Source of the DNA: Eubacterium sp.
GTDB lineage: Bacteria > Bacillota > Clostridia > Lachnospirales > Lachnospiraceae
DNA length: 54,924 nucleotides
Direction of reading: 5' to 3'
NCBI GenBank assembly: GCA_024690665.1
Contig: JAILOU010000054.1
Span: forward strand, 1 to 54,924
Shown here piece after piece: positions 25,350-33,046 of the stretch (position 1 is its first letter; the number at the start of each line of letters is the position of its first letter). Both the position numbers and the translations under genes were made by a program. The notes beneath the pieces are model-generated. The model saw nothing but the letters and a program-made list of their open reading frames with translations. It was not told the DNA's origin and ran no database searches.

Positions 25350-26225
25350 TCAAGATATGCATTTGCCACACCTGCTGCATCCATTACAGGTCAGTTTCAT
25401 CCCACATTCTTGACAACGCTCTCCATAATATGGTTCAAACAGATTCTCCTGTTCAAGCGGGTACCCCCACTCATCCGTCAGAAGATACTCGTAAGTTTTC
25501 CCCTTGTAATTTAAACCGGACCTATATGCCTGCTCCGTCTGAATCCTGGTATCTTCGATGTGATAGGTCTTCCCGTCCTTTACAAAGTAGCGACCTGTTG
25601 AACAAAAGACAAATGTCACATCCCTTGCCACGCATTCATCATAAAGCGCCTTCACCCATTCATAATGACATGGCCTGCTGCCTCCGTAATTTTCTCCGTC
25701 GCACAGCACCTGTTCAATCTGCCCCGCCGGCAGATACCGCTTAATGGTAATCGGTCCAATCATCGGCGCGCACATAATTCCCTTGTGCTTGAATGGCAAC
25801 TCTAACAGTATCGGTATCCGCTCATCAGCGCGGCGCTGGTTCTCACATGTCACATTGAACATGATGTTCTCCCAGCCATCGCCCCAGTCCCATGGCAAAT
25901 GCTCTGCCACACGCTCCGGTCTCTTCGTTAGCAAAAAGAATTTTACGTCCTTTCTCTGCCTCATAATCTGCCAGGCCTCATCTCGCCACGGATCTGCTTC
26001 TTCTAAGAAAAAGTCAGACGTCATGCACACGCGAATCATCTCCCCACTCTTTACCTTATACTCGCCGTTTCGATATTTACTAAGGGGATAGCGAAATCCA
26101 TTTTTTGTTTTGTAGATATCTGCTCCATTCTTTCCATGCAAGGCATCAAGATGGAACATGTAGCAGTTTTGGCAACCTTCGCTGCACTTTACGCAGCCAT
26201 GCCAAGGGTTCCAAATGTCGTGCAT
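25350..26225 (-). CDS. DUF5131/phage Gp37-Gp68 family protein, radical-SAM-like
   Basis: The 291-residue product belongs to the DUF5131 family. It begins MHDIWNPWHGCVKCSEGC with a Cys cluster (C11, C14, C18, C21) that may bind an Fe-S cluster, has the family segment LLTKRPERVAEHLP and ends in a second Cys-rich zinc-like tail (CQECGMK ... CSRCGKC). The family is found in phage and bacterial genomes, and its reaction is unknown to me. It starts 17 nt after the helicase stop and may be co-transcribed with it. Confidence 0.75.
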   Translation of the reverse strand: MHDIWNPWHGCVKCSEGCQNCYMFHLDALHGKNGADIYKTKNGFRYPLSKYRNGEYKVKSGEMIRVCMTSDFFLEEADPWRDEAWQIMRQRKDVKFFLLTKRPERVAEHLPWDWGDGWENIMFNVTCENQRRADERIPILLELPFKHKGIMCAPMIGPITIKRYLPAGQIEQVLCDGENYGGSRPCHYEWVKALYDECVARDVTFVFCSTGRYFVKDGKTYHIEDTRIQTEQAYRSGLNYKGKTYEYLLTDEWGYPLEQENLFEPYYGERCQECGMKLTCNGCSRCGKCIS

Positions 26226-26242
26226 GATATACTCCTTAATTC

Positions 26243-28708
26243 TTACCCATTTACGATATACTCATACAGATCTTCTCTCACCGGCTCATCCAAAATCCAT
26301 TCAATCTCCACCGCCGCCTTATCGGTATTGGCCATTGTGAATTCTCTCGCATTTCCGCTGGTCGTCATATGCCCTAGATAATAAAACTCCTTTGAAATCT
26401 TATCATCCTTATTCTTGCGGACAAAGAGCTCCACCTGGATTCCTCGCTCCTTCGCCTGCAGGAAATTTTGTACGTCATCTGACTTAAGACTTCGTCCGGA
26501 TTTTGAAATTGCAATTAACGTTTTACTGCTTGTAAAATGATCCTCATATTTCGTTGTGTCACTGATGTCGTCCGCTTTCTCATAGTTGATAAAAACCGGA
26601 AAAGTCTTGGTTTTTTTATCAAATTTGTATCCACCAATATTCAGCGGTACTTCATTTGTCTCCCAATTCAGAAGTCGGCAGACATCTTCATAGGTATATT
26701 TTTGGTATAGTACCAGGTCTGTTTGCGCATAATTATTTCGGTAATCTCTCTCATAACGACTGATTCCAAAATCCACCAGCTCTTCCAAGACATAACGAAA
26801 TTCCTCATTAAGCAGCATCTTGGAAAATGTCGTCGACACCGTATAATCATCCTGCTTTTTTTCCAGGAATACGCACTGCGCATATGTCTTCTTACCGGAT
26901 CCTGCCGGAAATTCATTTGTCATAACATTGATGATATTATCCATCTGGTTTTGGCTGATGTTCTTCCCGTACTTTTGCTTTACTTCATCAGCAAAGCTTT
27001 CCAAAAGGCCGCTTCCTTTCGTATAAGTCAGCATCTTCTTAAAGAGTTGCAGCTCCTGAATTCGTTTACCCGAAGCCAACTTTTTTGATATGAATTCAAT
27101 GACTTTCTCCTCATCATCAGACAGACGAATCTTGTATTCCTTTTCGTACTTCACAAGAAACTTATAATACGAACCAAGATTATGATTATCGAAGATACGA
27201 AGTACATCCATCTCTCCATATCTATCAAAATCCAGAAGCGCCGGGATTCTTCCCAGCTTGTTCTTAAGGTTTGTATAATTTTCTCTAATCAATTTCAGGT
27301 CGCTAAAGTTCGCTCGATCGACCGATTCAAAGATTCGCTTTCGGCTAATCTCATCAAAGTGAACCGTTGACACTCCCGGTATCACGCGGCCGCCCTCCAT
27401 CACATAACGCCGAATATTATCCTTGTTATACGTCCGGTCCCCTGACAGTGCAATCGGTATCATAAAGTTATGCTCATAGTTCCCGATAAAATCAAGAATT
27501 ACCACATATTCCTTACCGTCTGCCTTTCGAAGTCCACGCCCAAGCTGCTGAATAAAGACAATCGGAGACTGCGTCGGGCGAAGCATGATAACCTGGTTGA
27601 TTTCCACGATATCGACGCCTTCATTTAAGATTTCCACCGAGAAGATGTAATCAAGCGGCGTCTTCTCTTCGGTTGCGTCATCTTCTTCCATTGCCAGTCT
27701 GTCAAATGCATCCTCTGCAAACTCTTTTAGATACATATCCTTTCCTAACGTCTGCACGGTTGCGAAGATATAATCGGCATCACATTCATGATGACCTGCA
27801 CCGACAACTCCCATTGAAACATTTCCTGCAAACACTTTTTTATACGACTTCATCGTCTGCTCTGCAAGGAAATTACGATGCACCAAAAACAGCACTCTCT
27901 TAAAGCCCAGCTCACGCATGGCAAATGCCGACGCATACGTCTTGCCCGTTCCGGTTGCAGAAATCAGCAGCGCTCTTTCTTCTCCATTTGCAATAATTCT
28001 TCGAAGATTTTGAATGAAACCGACCTGCATCGCATTTGGCTGCAATTTGTATTGTTCAAGAGATACAATCTTGCCTTCCCCTGCAATCTTACGCTGGTGC
28101 TTGATGATTTTATAGCGTTCCTTATAAGCTTCATAAAACTCCTCAAACTCCAGGGAATACTCGCTATTCCACAGGTCCTTAAATTCATTTACGATATCCT
28201 GCGCCATCTCACCCTGCTCAGTTGAGACAATCTTCGTATTCCACTCCTTATTTACCGTAAGTGCGCGCCCTGTCATATTCGAACTTCCGATAATCACGCG
28301 ATAAATCTCCTGCTTTTTGAAGATATATCCCTTCGTGTGAAAACCATTTTCTGCCCGTTCTACGTCGTACATCCTGATTGTGATATTCTCAAGCTCATGC
28401 AGTTTCTTAAGCGCTCTCGGCTCGCTAAAGTTCAAGTAATTCGTGGTCAGAATCTCGCCTTTAATTCCGCGCCTTTCCAATTCCTGAAGAATCTGAAGCA
28501 GCGGCGTAATCCCGCCCATTGTTATAAAGGCGACGCTGATTTGAAAATAATCGCATGCCAACAGTTCCTCTTCGATGGAGGAGATGACTTTCTTTCCTTC
28601 TTTGTAATTGTTTGATACGAATTGCGGCTTGTATGCCAGATTCGACGTATAATTGCTGTCGATGAAGGCACACTCTAAGCCGTCGCGTAGGTTGGTTGTT
28701 GAATTCAT
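26243..28708 (-). CDS. PLD-helicase (DUF3427 type) with the DEAH core missing
   Basis: Family proteins join a phospholipase-D-type nuclease to an SF2 helicase and a DUF3427 domain. Here the start at 28708 follows GGGAGAA, giving 821 residues. HTKGY (124-128) and GSSNMTG (141-147) of the nuclease, Walker A ATGTGKT (251-257), motif V ILNEGVDI (360-367) and motif VI QQLGRGLRK (388-396) are present. Between about residues 335 and 355 the chain jumps from the region before motif II to motif V, so the DEAH box and motifs III-IV are lost. The frame stays open. ATP hydrolysis should be impaired; the nuclease domain could still act. Confidence 0.8.
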   Translation of the reverse strand: MNSTTNLRDGLECAFIDSNYTSNLAYKPQFVSNNYKEGKKVISSIEEELLACDYFQISVAFITMGGITPLLQILQELERRGIKGEILTTNYLNFSEPRALKKLHELENITIRMYDVERAENGFHTKGYIFKKQEIYRVIIGSSNMTGRALTVNKEWNTKIVSTEQGEMAQDIVNEFKDLWNSEYSLEFEEFYEAYKERYKIIKHQRKIAGEGKIVSLEQYKLQPNAMQVGFIQNLRRIIANGEERALLISATGTGKTYASAFAMRELGFKRVLFLVHRNFLAEQTMKSYKKVFAGNVSMGVVGAGHHECDADYIFATVQTLGKDMYLKEFAEDAFDRLAMEEDDATEEKTPLDYIFSVEILNEGVDIVEINQVIMLRPTQSPIVFIQQLGRGLRKADGKEYVVILDFIGNYEHNFMIPIALSGDRTYNKDNIRRYVMEGGRVIPGVSTVHFDEISRKRIFESVDRANFSDLKLIRENYTNLKNKLGRIPALLDFDRYGEMDVLRIFDNHNLGSYYKFLVKYEKEYKIRLSDDEEKVIEFISKKLASGKRIQELQLFKKMLTYTKGSGLLESFADEVKQKYGKNISQNQMDNIINVMTNEFPAGSGKKTYAQCVFLEKKQDDYTVSTTFSKMLLNEEFRYVLEELVDFGISRYERDYRNNYAQTDLVLYQKYTYEDVCRLLNWETNEVPLNIGGYKFDKKTKTFPVFINYEKADDISDTTKYEDHFTSSKTLIAISKSGRSLKSDDVQNFLQAKERGIQVELFVRKNKDDKISKEFYYLGHMTTSGNAREFTMANTDKAAVEIEWILDEPVREDLYEYIVNG

Positions 28709-28723
28709 GAATTTCTCCCAATA

Positions 28724-28760
28724 AAAAAACACGCAGAAACCTTCCGGCCTCTCCGTGCGT
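28724..28760 (-). terminator. hairpin with T-run before the helicase gene
   Basis: A stem built from CACGGAGAGGCC and GGTTTCTGCGTG (one mismatch, G-T pairs allowed) is followed on the minus strand by seven T, 16 nt before the helicase ATG. It can end upstream transcripts or act as an attenuator. Confidence 0.6.
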
Positions 28761-28860
28761 TCCAATCATTATTCCCCTGATTATTATTACCCTGTCACAT
28801 ATGACGCCCCAGTTCTCATCCTATATGTTCTATTTTTCCAATCCGGCCCTTTAAACACAA

Positions 28861-28986
28861 CATTTTCCGATTTTATGCATTTTTTGACTTTCACATTTTC
28901 CGATTTTATGCATTTTTTGACTTTCACATATTCCGATTTTATGCATTTTTTGACTTTCACATTTTCCGATTTTATGCATTTTCTTA
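28861..28986. repeat. 33-bp tandem repeat, 3.8 copies
   Basis: Units start at 28861, 28894, 28927 and 28960; each reads CATTTTCCGATTTTATGCAT then TTTTTTGACTTTCA (third copy has CATA at the start; the last is partial). The unit is 11 codons long. On the minus strand it reads as repeats of MHKIGKCESQK, a possible 40-residue frame without a good ribosome site. On the plus strand each unit junction contains TTGACT and TATGCA 17 bp apart. I see no other gene in 28761-29064. Confidence 0.9.
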
Positions 28987-29064
28987 TTTTTAATTCACTT
29001 TTACACTCTTGGCAATTCCCTTGTTTTTCAGAATTATATTGTTGTTCAAAAACTTCACCTGTAC

Positions 29065-29455
29065 CTACCTCACGATATCTATCCCAAAATTGTCCTCAGC
29101 CATCTTGCCTTTTGTCTTTTGTATAATCAAAAAGCGGAGCATAACATGGTAGATTCAAATCTTCTAAAATCAATTTCATCTTATCTCTCGTTCGTGGAAA
29201 CACTCTTGATTCAAGGAATTCTTGATACTCCTGATAGTTCGGATCTTCCACCACTCCAAACACCCGAAACTGCAGACTCCGTACATAATTTTTTATCTGC
29301 ATAATTTGCTGTGCATCGTCCACATCAATTAATGTACAACGTTTATCTTTATACATATACCACATGCGAAGTGGTAGCTTTTTTTCCGGAACAATTAATC
29401 GTTCAATCTTATCGAGCTGTTCTTCTAGCATATAAGTTAACAAACCATATACCAC
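29065..29455 (-). pseudogene. second gene of an SOS cassette, probable frameshift
   Basis: The frame starts at a GTG that overlaps the previous gene by 19 nt and reads 119 residues to 29096, ending DYTKDKRQDG. If one T is removed from a run of five (29129-29133), it continues as LLIIQKTKGKMAEDNFGIDI to a stop at 29065. I recall that ending (RTRDKMKLIL ... MAEDNFW) from small Lachnospiraceae proteins near SOS genes, which supports a real frameshift or a sequencing error. No function is known. Its partner upstream has a LexA-controlled promoter. Confidence 0.55.
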
Positions 29456-29712
29456 TTGCTCTTAGACAAATGATAATACAGGCGCACTACCCGCTCCTTT
29501 CCCCATACTTCGATCTTGCAGGCAAAAACAAGAATATCATTGGTCACATACACACCATCCGGCGTTGTATATGCCCCTCGTCCGGACAGATTCTTGTAGC
29601 CCTTAATCGTATACGCATGAAATTCCCCGTCGGAATCTGTAACCCGAATTCGCATAGGGATAATCTCATCTTCTTTTGTAAATTCGCAAATCACATCCAA
29701 CTTTTTTTCCAT
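29437..29712 (-). CDS. small SOS-controlled protein, unknown family
   Basis: The start is set at 29712 with GGAG 8 nt ahead. The 91-residue product begins MEKKLDVICEFTKEDEIIPM and is beta-rich, similar in outline to small proteins found beside Y-family polymerases in Firmicutes (the comparison is from memory). The promoter carries a perfect LexA box in its spacer, so the gene should be induced by DNA damage. No polymerase gene is next to it here; the cassette seems reduced. Confidence 0.6.
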   Translation of the reverse strand: MEKKLDVICEFTKEDEIIPMRIRVTDSDGEFHAYTIKGYKNLSGRGAYTTPDGVYVTNDILVFACKIEVWGKERVVRLYYHLSKSKWYMVC

Positions 29713-29736
29713 CACAAACGCTCCTTTAGTATAGTC

Positions 29737-29765
29737 ATTATAGAACGCATGTTCGAATTTGTAAA
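29737..29765 (-). promoter_or_regulatory. SOS promoter with LexA box
   Basis: TTTACA and TATAAT are 17 bp apart on the minus strand, and the spacer contains GAACGCATGTTC (29743-29754), a perfect match to the Firmicute LexA core GAAC-N4-GTTC. The LexA repressor would cover the promoter until DNA damage. Confidence 0.85.
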
Positions 29766-29777
29766 GCGAACAAATTA

Positions 29778-30677
29778 TTAAATTTTTGGAAGAATTTCAA
29801 TAAACTTCTTAAGACCTTCTTTTTTATTTGCCGGATCCCATACACAGATTAGTCCGTTCCTTTGATCTTCAATTGGAACTTTTACACAGTCAGAAAATTC
29901 ATTTGCATAATCAAAAAAAGAGTCAATCATAATCCCAGCATCATCAGAATTAAATAAATACCGCACATCATATGCCGTTTTATACACCTGTACCACCCTG
30001 ATCTCACAGCCATACGGGGATAGTCGCTCCTCTAGATCGCGCCGATAATCTTCCGTTTCGTGGACCGTCACAAAATTAAGGTCCTTAAGTTCAGCTGATT
30101 TCAGCGACTTACGCCCAGCCAGCGGATGGTTTTTTCCTAGCAGCAAATACGCTTGTCCAACTGCTGCATACTGCCAGCTAAATCCCTTTTGCATCGCACT
30201 AAACCGTACAAAATCCGGGATAATAACCAAATCAAACTCACCGTTATCTAGTGCATCAATCAGATCCGTAACATACCGGATTGCAACGTCTAGATTAACC
30301 TCGGGGGCCTGCTCCACAAATGCCTGCTTCAGTTTTGGAAAATAAGAATCAAACCGAGCCGTGCTAAGCACTCCAATCTTTAACATCTGATGATTTTCAT
30401 TCTCCACCTGGAGCGCCATCTGATAACTCTTGTTAAGCGAAACCAGATCCTTTTTCCAATGCTCGTATAAAACCTTCCCCGCTGCCGTCAGTTCCAGAGA
30501 TCTTGTCGTTCTGTGAAACAATTCGATTTCCAGTTCATGTTCTAATCTTGCAATACTTTTACTGACCGCAGATTGCGTCATATGCAAACTTGTAGCCGCT
30601 TTTGCGAATCCATGTTTCTCCACGACACATAGGAATATATTCATTTGTTGCGTGTTAATAACCGGTAATTGTTGCAT
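29778..30677 (-). CDS. LysR-family transcriptional regulator
   Basis: The start is set at 30677 behind AAGGGGTGAAAG. The 299-residue product has the LysR helix-turn-helix at about 9-65 (FAKAATSLHMTQSAVSKSI) and a periplasmic-binding-like effector domain. It is divergent from the MFS/hydrolase operon, the usual layout for a LysR regulator and its target, so it probably responds to the carried compound or a breakdown product. Confidence 0.85.
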   Translation of the reverse strand: MQQLPVINTQQMNIFLCVVEKHGFAKAATSLHMTQSAVSKSIARLEHELEIELFHRTTRSLELTAAGKVLYEHWKKDLVSLNKSYQMALQVENENHQMLKIGVLSTARFDSYFPKLKQAFVEQAPEVNLDVAIRYVTDLIDALDNGEFDLVIIPDFVRFSAMQKGFSWQYAAVGQAYLLLGKNHPLAGRKSLKSAELKDLNFVTVHETEDYRRDLEERLSPYGCEIRVVQVYKTAYDVRYLFNSDDAGIMIDSFFDYANEFSDCVKVPIEDQRNGLICVWDPANKKEGLKKFIEILPKI

Positions 30678-30750
30678 GCTTTCACCCCTTTTCATCAGTA
30701 TATCACCGCCATATATTCCTGTCAGTAATAAATACGTCCTCTTTTGTCGC

Positions 30751-30779
30751 TCGACAGTTCATAAGGCATTGATTATATT
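30751..30779 (+). promoter_or_regulatory. promoter of the MFS-hydrolase operon
   Basis: TCGACA and TATATT are 17 bp apart. A partial inverted repeat GTAA..CGCG..TTAC follows at 30794-30809, after the expected transcript start, and may be an operator. Confidence 0.6.
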
Positions 30780-30845
30780 GAAATTAACCAAGATGTAAAC
30801 GCGTTACGATTCATGGGGAATATCATCAATGGGAGGTTTTTATTT

Positions 30846-32162
30846 ATGAATCCAACAACCAAAAAGGCCGCCAATTCTTTTGGTCCAAAAGGGTGGTCAA
30901 TGATTTTTTACTGCGTAATCAGTTACTATCTCGCGGCAGTACTTTCTACAGATACACTCAACTGGTATCCAACCGCATTTGCGGCAATTCGGCCCGAATG
31001 GGGTGGCGCCGAAACCGTATCCAATCTTTCTAATATGATGGCCGGTGTCGGAGGCTGGCTCGGTGTCGTAGCCGCAATTGTCTTTAGCGTTATGGCAGCC
31101 AAAAAAGGAAGTAAATTCATGGCTGTTCTCGGCAACTTCTTATGCGGCATCGTCTGTATTATCATGGCACTTACACCATCGCTTCCAATCTTTTGTGCAA
31201 TGGTCATCTGCAACACCTTTATTGCCGGTAACATTCAGTTAAATGTCGTACCAAACAACATTATGAACATCTGGTTTCCTAGAAAGAAAGGACTTGCGCT
31301 TGGATGGGCAACCATGGGACTTCCAATCTGTACTGCAACCATCATTTTAATTTTAAGCGCAATTGGAAACGCAACAATTGCTTATATCGCAATCGGCATC
31401 ATCTGTTTTGCATTTGGCATCATCTCTATCTTCTGGGTTAAGAACACACCGGAAGAAGTCGGGGCCATTCCGGATAATGAAGAAATGGATCCGCAACTCG
31501 CCAAAGAATTAATGGAACGTCAAGCACAGGAAGCTAAAAAACTGACCACCGGTGTTATCTTAAAAAACCGTAACACCTGGATGATTGGACTTGGACTTGG
31601 ATTTTTATGGATGACTACCATCGGGCTGGTATCCAACTTCATCACACATCTGATTGCCTGTGAAGTGGATTATTCATTTGCTGTCGGCATGCTAACATTT
31701 GCTGCATTAATCGGAATTGTCGGAAGTTATATCTGGGGAATCTTAGACCTTAAGATTGGCACCAAAAAAGCCTGCTTAATCTACGGCATCTGGTATCTGG
31801 TCGCATTACTTCTTATGATCTTCCTGACCAATAGCAAACCAATGGTACTGCTTGCCGCTATCTTCGTAGGATTTGGCATCGGCGGAATTGGTAACCTGAT
31901 TCCATCCATGATTGGAACCTGTTTTGGACGCTTCGGATTTATCGAAGCCAATCGTGCCATCGCGCCTATGAACACCGCTATTCGCTCTTGCGCACTGGTT
32001 ATCATTTCCATAATCGGCGTGACACATTTAAGTTTATCCTATTGGGTATTCTTTGCCTTCGTCATCATTGGAATCATCATGATTTTCTTAATCAAAATTC
32101 CAAAGTACGATTCTGAGACAGGTGACCCAATCGGAATATATGGAGACACCACAAACAACTAA
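30846..32162 (+). CDS. MFS transporter, oxalate/formate-antiporter (OFA) type
   Basis: The start is set at 30846, 9 nt after GGGAGG. The 438-residue product has about twelve membrane segments with a cytoplasmic loop of some 40 residues in the middle (charged, EEMDPQLAKELMERQAQEAKK). The general plan is that of OFA-type carriers of organic acids. The hydrolase gene starts 23 nt after it, so the carrier probably brings in the substrate of that enzyme or exports a product. Transport direction and substrate are inference. Confidence 0.85.
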   Translation: MNPTTKKAANSFGPKGWSMIFYCVISYYLAAVLSTDTLNWYPTAFAAIRPEWGGAETVSNLSNMMAGVGGWLGVVAAIVFSVMAAKKGSKFMAVLGNFLCGIVCIIMALTPSLPIFCAMVICNTFIAGNIQLNVVPNNIMNIWFPRKKGLALGWATMGLPICTATIILILSAIGNATIAYIAIGIICFAFGIISIFWVKNTPEEVGAIPDNEEMDPQLAKELMERQAQEAKKLTTGVILKNRNTWMIGLGLGFLWMTTIGLVSNFITHLIACEVDYSFAVGMLTFAALIGIVGSYIWGILDLKIGTKKACLIYGIWYLVALLLMIFLTNSKPMVLLAAIFVGFGIGGIGNLIPSMIGTCFGRFGFIEANRAIAPMNTAIRSCALVIISIIGVTHLSLSYWVFFAFVIIGIIMIFLIKIPKYDSETGDPIGIYGDTTNN

Positions 32163-32184
32163 TATGCATATGGAGGAAAAAATT

Positions 32185-33003
32185 ATGAGTAAAGTACCTT
32201 GTACCAATGAAGACAAACAAAAAAGTTATTATACATTCTATGATCGTGACATCTATGCCGGAGAACCGGAAAAATACGCACGCATCACCGATACATCTTT
32301 AGACCCGAAGACGGCTTTAAGAATTGAGGACCGAAACACCCTGTTTGACGCGTTTCCGGACGTAGACTTTGGATGGTGGCAACTGGAAAATGGCACCGCA
32401 TTAACTGCCAACCCAACCTTCTTCCCGGGCGTGACCGGCGAGATGTTCGACTGGTGGTTTGCATGGCATCCAATTGACCGCCTTCGTTATGCATGCTGGG
32501 ATAATGAAGATCACTATGATGTGTATCTGGAAGATCCGGCGCGCGCGCTTGACATGTCACTTTCCATGCGCGAAAGACATTGGGACAGCATCCATCATAT
32601 CTGGGAAGATATTGGTCTTCCACAAGGCGCCGGCCTGTTAAACATTCACTTTAAAGAACCGGGTTCTCTTGGCTATGATGCATCCCGCATTGACACCCCG
32701 GATTGCAATGCTTTAATCTGCGCCAACGTAACAATTGTCGGCGATGACAAGACGCCTGATATTCCGGTTGTAATGACACACTTTTTAAAACCGGTCGAAG
32801 GTGGCTCCCAGCTTCAGTCCATGTTCTGGTTTGGCTATCAAATCATCGACAAAAAAGCGGTAAAATGCATTCCTGACGGCGTAACGATCCCTAAGGAAGG
32901 ACCAATGGCATTGCTAAATCATAATGTAAAAGAATTCTCTAATCTGGCCAAAATCCTTCCGGACTTATATGCTCAGGAAAAAGATTATTGGACAGTATCC
33001 TAA
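32185..33003 (+). CDS. phy: phloretin hydrolase/DAPG hydrolase family protein
   Basis: The enzyme family cleaves the C-C bond between a phloroglucinol ring and an acyl group; phloretin hydrolase of Eubacterium ramulus gives phloroglucinol and 3-(4-hydroxyphenyl)propionate. The start at 32185 follows GGAGG and gives 272 residues (about 31 kDa, as for the known enzyme). The C-terminal H246-x3-E250 (LLNHNVKEF) fits the His/Glu zinc pair of the related PhlG; E158 in HFKEPG and His110 or His132 are candidate further ligands. It is co-transcribed with an MFS carrier, next to a LysR regulator. Confidence 0.8.
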   Translation: MSKVPCTNEDKQKSYYTFYDRDIYAGEPEKYARITDTSLDPKTALRIEDRNTLFDAFPDVDFGWWQLENGTALTANPTFFPGVTGEMFDWWFAWHPIDRLRYACWDNEDHYDVYLEDPARALDMSLSMRERHWDSIHHIWEDIGLPQGAGLLNIHFKEPGSLGYDASRIDTPDCNALICANVTIVGDDKTPDIPVVMTHFLKPVEGGSQLQSMFWFGYQIIDKKAVKCIPDGVTIPKEGPMALLNHNVKEFSNLAKILPDLYAQEKDYWTVS

Positions 33004-33005
33004 AA

Positions 33006-33036
33006 AAACATCCCGGCCTTTCGGCCGGGATATTTT
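33006..33036. terminator. bidirectional terminator between hydrolase and C1A genes
   Basis: A perfect stem ATCCCGGCC / GGCCGGGAT with loop TTTC. Plus strand: ATTTT follows. Minus strand: GTTTTTTT follows, ending the peptidase operon. Confidence 0.9.
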
Positions 33037-33046
33037 ATCTCACATC

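Noticed and set aside
28872-28980. TTGACT/TATGCA promoter-like boxes in each tandem repeat
   Set aside because: No plus-strand gene follows, and the boxes are a by-product of the repeated sequence; not called as promoters.
28755-29126. Plus-strand 123-residue frame with repeats of SDFMHFLTF
   Set aside because: It is the translation of the 33-bp tandem repeat, overlaps the SOS gene remnant and has no ribosome binding site.
30794-30809. CcpA cre-like site before the MFS gene
   Set aside because: The half sites are two bases too far apart for a cre box and the right half does not fit; kept only as a possible operator for another protein.
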